From assembly GCA_021613335.1 (NCBI GenBank), contig JAJTWR010000269.1:895001-959000 (forward strand): DNA of 64,000 nucleotides, read 5' to 3'. The notes under the pieces are model-generated. The model saw only the letters and a list, made by a program, of their open reading frames with translations, did not search any database and was not told the DNA's origin. Position 1 is the first letter of the stretch, and the number at the start of each line of letters is the position of its first letter. The DNA is from Whitmania pigra. Lineage: Eukaryota; Annelida; Clitellata; Hirudinida; Haemopidae. The translations under genes were made by a program, and so were the position numbers. Shown here in pieces: positions 60,901-64,000 of this stretch.

Positions 60901-63900
60901 GCGTAATTCCTAGTTGGTCACATTCACTTCCTGTCCATGGAACAAAGCAATTGCATTTCCCCATGTTACATGATCCTCTCTTTGGATTATTTAAGCTTCC
61001 ACAAGCACTGAGCGGACAGACAGGATTGTAGATGTAATCAAACTGCGATTAAAATTTATTTATTTCAACTTATAGTTCATATCCTGCTTGATTGAAAAGT
61101 TGAATATTTTTTATCTATAATGAAGCAATGGCGAGAAACACATGGGAAACTTAAAACCATGTTGTACTAATAATATCCAAATGTAAACATAAATATAAAA
61201 TACATTCTATTTTGGTAGTAATTGATAATAAAACAAGCCATAAAAATAATATTATAATGATATTATTGTACGATAATGTGCCATACAAAACTATTGTTAT
61301 ATGTACATACCTTTGAAATATCAAATCCAAGATCACGACTTATTGATATTTCGACTGTCACAATACCAGCGTTGTGCTGTGGTGAAATGCACACAACTTT
61401 TTCATCCGACAACCAGGTTCCATTTGCCAATGTTGCACCATCAAATCTATAACAAAAGCCAGAAATGGGGTTTAATATTTAACATTTGCGTGCAAGTTAG
61501 CTGTAAAAGCATCAGCCGTTACATGTTGTGTTCGCGACTCTTCTTGCACCGTCAAAAAGCGCCCCTGGCGTTATGCGCTATACAAGTAGAAATTCATTTA
61601 TACTTACATTTAAATTTCAAGGCATTATAATGTGAGAATGATCAAACCTGCAAATGTAGGTTGAAACATTGGGGAGATTATTGCCAAGAACATATATTTC
61701 TGTTCCTCCGACATCGGGACCTGATGTTGGAAATATGCTGAAAAAGCGAACCAAAGGCAAACAAAGGGGACCAAAGAACTTCGGTGCACATTCATTGCAT
61801 AATTCTCCTGTCCAGTTTGGTGACGAACAGTCACATTTTCCTTGATAAAATTTGATTTTATCTTGAATTATATCAATTAGTTTATTGTGCCTTTGTCACA
61901 TACCAGATGCTTTATTGCAAGTGCCGTGTTTGCAATTGGGACATGGAGCACAGTTATCTCCCCATCTTCCACTTTTACAATCAGAACAATATATTCCAGA
62001 GAATTGTTCCGAGCACATACATCTGAAATTAAGACCATAGCATACAGACTCCGTCCAATATATATAGAAAGGGCATGTATTATGCAAAATTATCGAACAT
62101 AAAACACATAAATTTATTCAAAGTTTGACATTCATCACTTTATCATATATTAAACACCTTGTTAAATGTGGACTTTCTAGAGAAATTAAAACTTAAAAAT
62201 GTGTTTAGCTATGTCGATTAACTGATTTGATGTTTGCTTACTCATTTGGTCTAACACATATGCCCCTTCCCGAGCAATTACTTCTTTCATCACAACTTGC
62301 CATAGAACAATCCTGCCCTGACCAACCATTTTTACAAAAACATTTGTCAGGACCGACACAATCACCTCTTCCCAGGCAGTTGTATACTTTTGAACAAGAA
62401 TAGTTACTACAACTAGAACCATCCCATCCAGGCGAACATTGACAAACATCTGGAGCAACGCACAATCCGTGCCCTGAACACGAATTGACTCTTTCGCAAG
62501 AAAATTCTGATTTATTAAGGAAAGGCTGGTAAATAACTTGTCCAACTGATGGATCTTGATATTTGTCTTTTATTCTGCCTCTGATTTCTGTAATATTAGC
62601 TGAACCCCACCAATTCATTGTACAGTTTTGGGACATTTGTGATGGAAAGAGAGCAATGAAATCATATCTGAAATGTAAACAAAACATTACAAAAATAATT
62701 TCGACGCCCAAAAATGATGTTGACTAACATGGTAAGTGGATTAGAAAATATATTGTAACTAAAATTGGCATCAAGTCCCGATGCGATGACAGAATCTGTT
62801 GGAAAATTATTAAAAAACGTATTCGATGAGAACTCCAGTTTATAAAACTTGGCTTTAAGAGATTTTGCTTCATCAAAGGAACTCCAAATCTTAACAACAT
62901 GCTTCCCTCCGTTACTGAGGAAACTATTTTGAGAAACGGAAACATTTGCTAATGGCCAATCGTAAGATATAAGATTGTATGTGAAAACATATTCAACAGC
63001 TGACATCTGAAAGAAATTGAACCAATTACATAATCAGACGGATTTCAAGATCATGTTAACATTTACCTTATCATTTATATTTCTGTCAACAATATTACTT
63101 GCAAACTTGTTTCTATAAATTTTAACATCTGTACCGTACATATTTTGCATGGTTACAGGAGTTTTCGAAATGTTTCTGAATTGATTTTCTTGCAGAATAA
63201 CGATTTGCTTGTCATACCATCCATTCCACGATTTAGATATCTTTACCGCAGGCTGGACATTTTCTTCAAAAACATTTTCGTTAATTAAAAGTATATTTGC
63301 ACCATTAACGTCCAAATTAATCCCAGTTGCGTCTAGATTTTGTGCTCTGGTTTCTTGCAAATCTTTATAATAACATCTTGAAATTTCAATGTGTCCACTT
63401 TTTGATATCGATCCTTTAATTGCATAGCGATTGTTTATAAAAGAACTATCTTTTATGATAATGGTGAAATTTGGTCGACTATTGTACTCCAGAAGAATAG
63501 CTTCGTTGTTATCCAAAAACATGCTGTTAACAATCCTGGTGTCATTCATGGTAAGTGGCATCCTGATTGCTCTCTCACATCTAAATTGTTTATTTTTAAA
63601 TTTGCAATAATATATTATATTTAATAAAAACATCACTAATCGCAAGTAATTTGAATACTTTTTAAAAGTAGAATTTGTTATTGTGATCATAGCATAATCA
63701 TAGTTTATATCTGGATGCAGTTTATTCCAGGTTAATCCACTGTACACTCCGTTGAAAGAGCAATTATTTATTCCAGCATCGTTGGAATATATCACAACAG
63801 AGGTTTTTACGTTGAAAGTTATGTTTGACAGCTCCAATTTGCTTGAGTTAAATTTGATTTCATCACTTTCCAGAACCGCATTAACCATGGAAATAGTAAC

Positions 63901-64000
63901 TGCATGGAGTTAATCACCAACTATTAAAAGAATGGTTTTTTAGTTGAAGTAAATTCAAATATTTGATACTACCGGATTCATTTGTGTAAAAGTCCATCTT
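51658..64000 (-). CDS. Gene B: tandem paralogue of gene A, 3' part (exons 24-56 equivalents)
   Basis: The window starts inside the equivalent of exon 24 (beta-helix module 4) and the gene runs to TGA at 51,658. Thirty-three exons match gene A one for one, with the same phases where checked; several have identical lengths (for example 63,067-63,580 at 514 nt, 62,242-62,667 at 426 nt, 53,261-54,869 at 1,609 nt). All open frames checked are intact, so B is probably functional. Kringle, F5/8C and the first three helix modules must lie right of the window. It differs from A mainly in exons 44-47, in the C-terminal tail and in lacking the intron-31 Helitron. Inferred role as for gene A: surface-anchored adhesion or recognition protein. 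Confidence 0.85.
52002..56233 (-). CDS. Gene B: conserved beta-rich region and seven cadherin repeats
   Basis: The pre-cadherin region covers about 54,943-56,233 (CAKVRIQIQQ, YSDDPFTP, FHELLHSVMIDYPSSD). The cadherin exons (53,261-54,869, then three more to 52,002) repeat gene A's motifs (DENDNAP, DVNDHSP, TDEDCGQNG, DENDCIP, NVNEFPPEF). In repeat 3, DVNDHPP is DVNDHSP. Introns around these exons are clearly more diverged from gene A than those at 57.8-59.5 kb. Confidence 0.85.
56308..57742 (-). CDS. Gene B: divergent Cys segment with RKKR site (exons 43-47 equivalents)
   Basis: Exon 44 shares the start VTPVNCNCAFN with gene A, but then reads FPLTCFSAFNGLARLVKGFR instead of YPWTCWKAV. Exon 45 reads CIELFDECILKSETLQERKK then RSAALSRGEMG. 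Exon 47 reads ANKESIEDWYMDAYNVYVDA. The R-K-K-R motif (about 57,145-57,160) aligns with R-S-K-R in gene A. Confidence 0.7.
57826..62030 (-). CDS. Gene B: EGF, IPT/TIG, beta-sandwich chain (exons 29-42 equivalents)
   Basis: Includes CMCSEQFSGIYCSDCKSGRW (61,904-62,022), FSIFPTSGPDVGGTEIYVLG, SEQ-like EGF at about 60,830-61,045 (NPVCPLSACG), PSGMLMDFSGRLTWK, and the CARDB-like units at 58,969-59,275 and 58,015-58,258. From about 57,760 to 59,520 the sequence is almost identical to gene A, introns included. Confidence 0.8.
61484..61600 (+). mobile_element. Possible tRNA-derived SINE in gene B intron (orthologous to 33,283)
   Basis: Same position in the same intron as in gene A, with point differences (GTTCGCGACTC, GCGCCCCTGGCG). 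Shared ancestry with the gene A copy shows that insertion came before the duplication. Confidence 0.4.
62242..64000 (-). CDS. Gene B: end of beta-helix module 4 and first EGF repeats
   Basis: Exons 63,969-64,000 (cut by window edge); 63,659-63,899; 63,067-63,580; 62,729-63,006; 62,242-62,667. Exon lengths equal gene A's. The long ORF across 63,580-63,659 is a read-through of an 78-bp intron (AAAAA|gtattc to ttag|ATGTG), because the same intron carries a stop in gene A. Confidence 0.8.

Noticed and set aside
63034..63888. Single 284-codon ORF in gene B
   Set aside because: It reads through a short intron that happens to lack a stop; the same intron in gene A has one, and excising it keeps phase and sequence in both genes.

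Overview
The window is AT-rich eukaryotic DNA, almost certainly from an invertebrate animal. The evidence is dense GT-AG introns, cadherin, kringle, F5/8C, SRCR and EGF modules, a rhodopsin-class peptide-receptor exon, non-LTR and LTR retroelements, a Helitron piece, and very long ATT/AAT/GGAT microsatellites. The phylum cannot be fixed from the sequence alone.

Left part (1-23.4 kb): mostly non-genic. It holds retroelement wrecks (1-3.2 kb, 5.8-6.0 kb, 12.4-13.8 kb), a 440-bp GGAT array, ATT/AAT arrays, an exon of a minus-strand GPCR (7,986-8,541), and long AT-rich stretches in which I recognise nothing.

Right part (23.5-64 kb): a minus-strand tandem gene pair. Gene A (46,862 down to 23,543) can be assembled from start to stop as 56 exons. 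Every junction is phase-compatible, giving 14,544 nt and a protein of about 4,847 residues. The order is signal peptide, kringle, F5/8C, four parallel-beta-helix modules (an SRCR and a beta-trefoil AbfB-like domain sit inside the third), EGF repeats, IPT/TIG, EGF, a chain of beta-sandwich-like units, a Cys-containing segment with a dibasic cleavage site, a conserved unnamed beta-rich region, seven cadherin repeats, a Thr-rich stalk and a C-terminal hydrophobic tail that looks like a GPI signal. Gene B (from beyond 64,000 down to 51,658) is a head-to-tail paralogue with the same exon layout; its first half lies outside the window.

Between the two genes lie scrambled remains of at least one more copy: a 5' end with promoter and half-kringle but no signal peptide, an intact single exon, and an inverted EGF fragment with an almost fully deleted intron. 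Exon and intron divergence between A and B is patchy. One tract of about 1.8 kb is nearly identical including introns, and it ends sharply inside an exon beyond which the two proteins differ strongly. This suggests gene conversion next to a diversifying segment.

Function is inference. These look like giant secreted or surface-anchored adhesion/recognition proteins combining Bark-beetle-like beta-helix/SRCR parts with a cadherin stalk. I know of no described protein with this full order, but I could not search.
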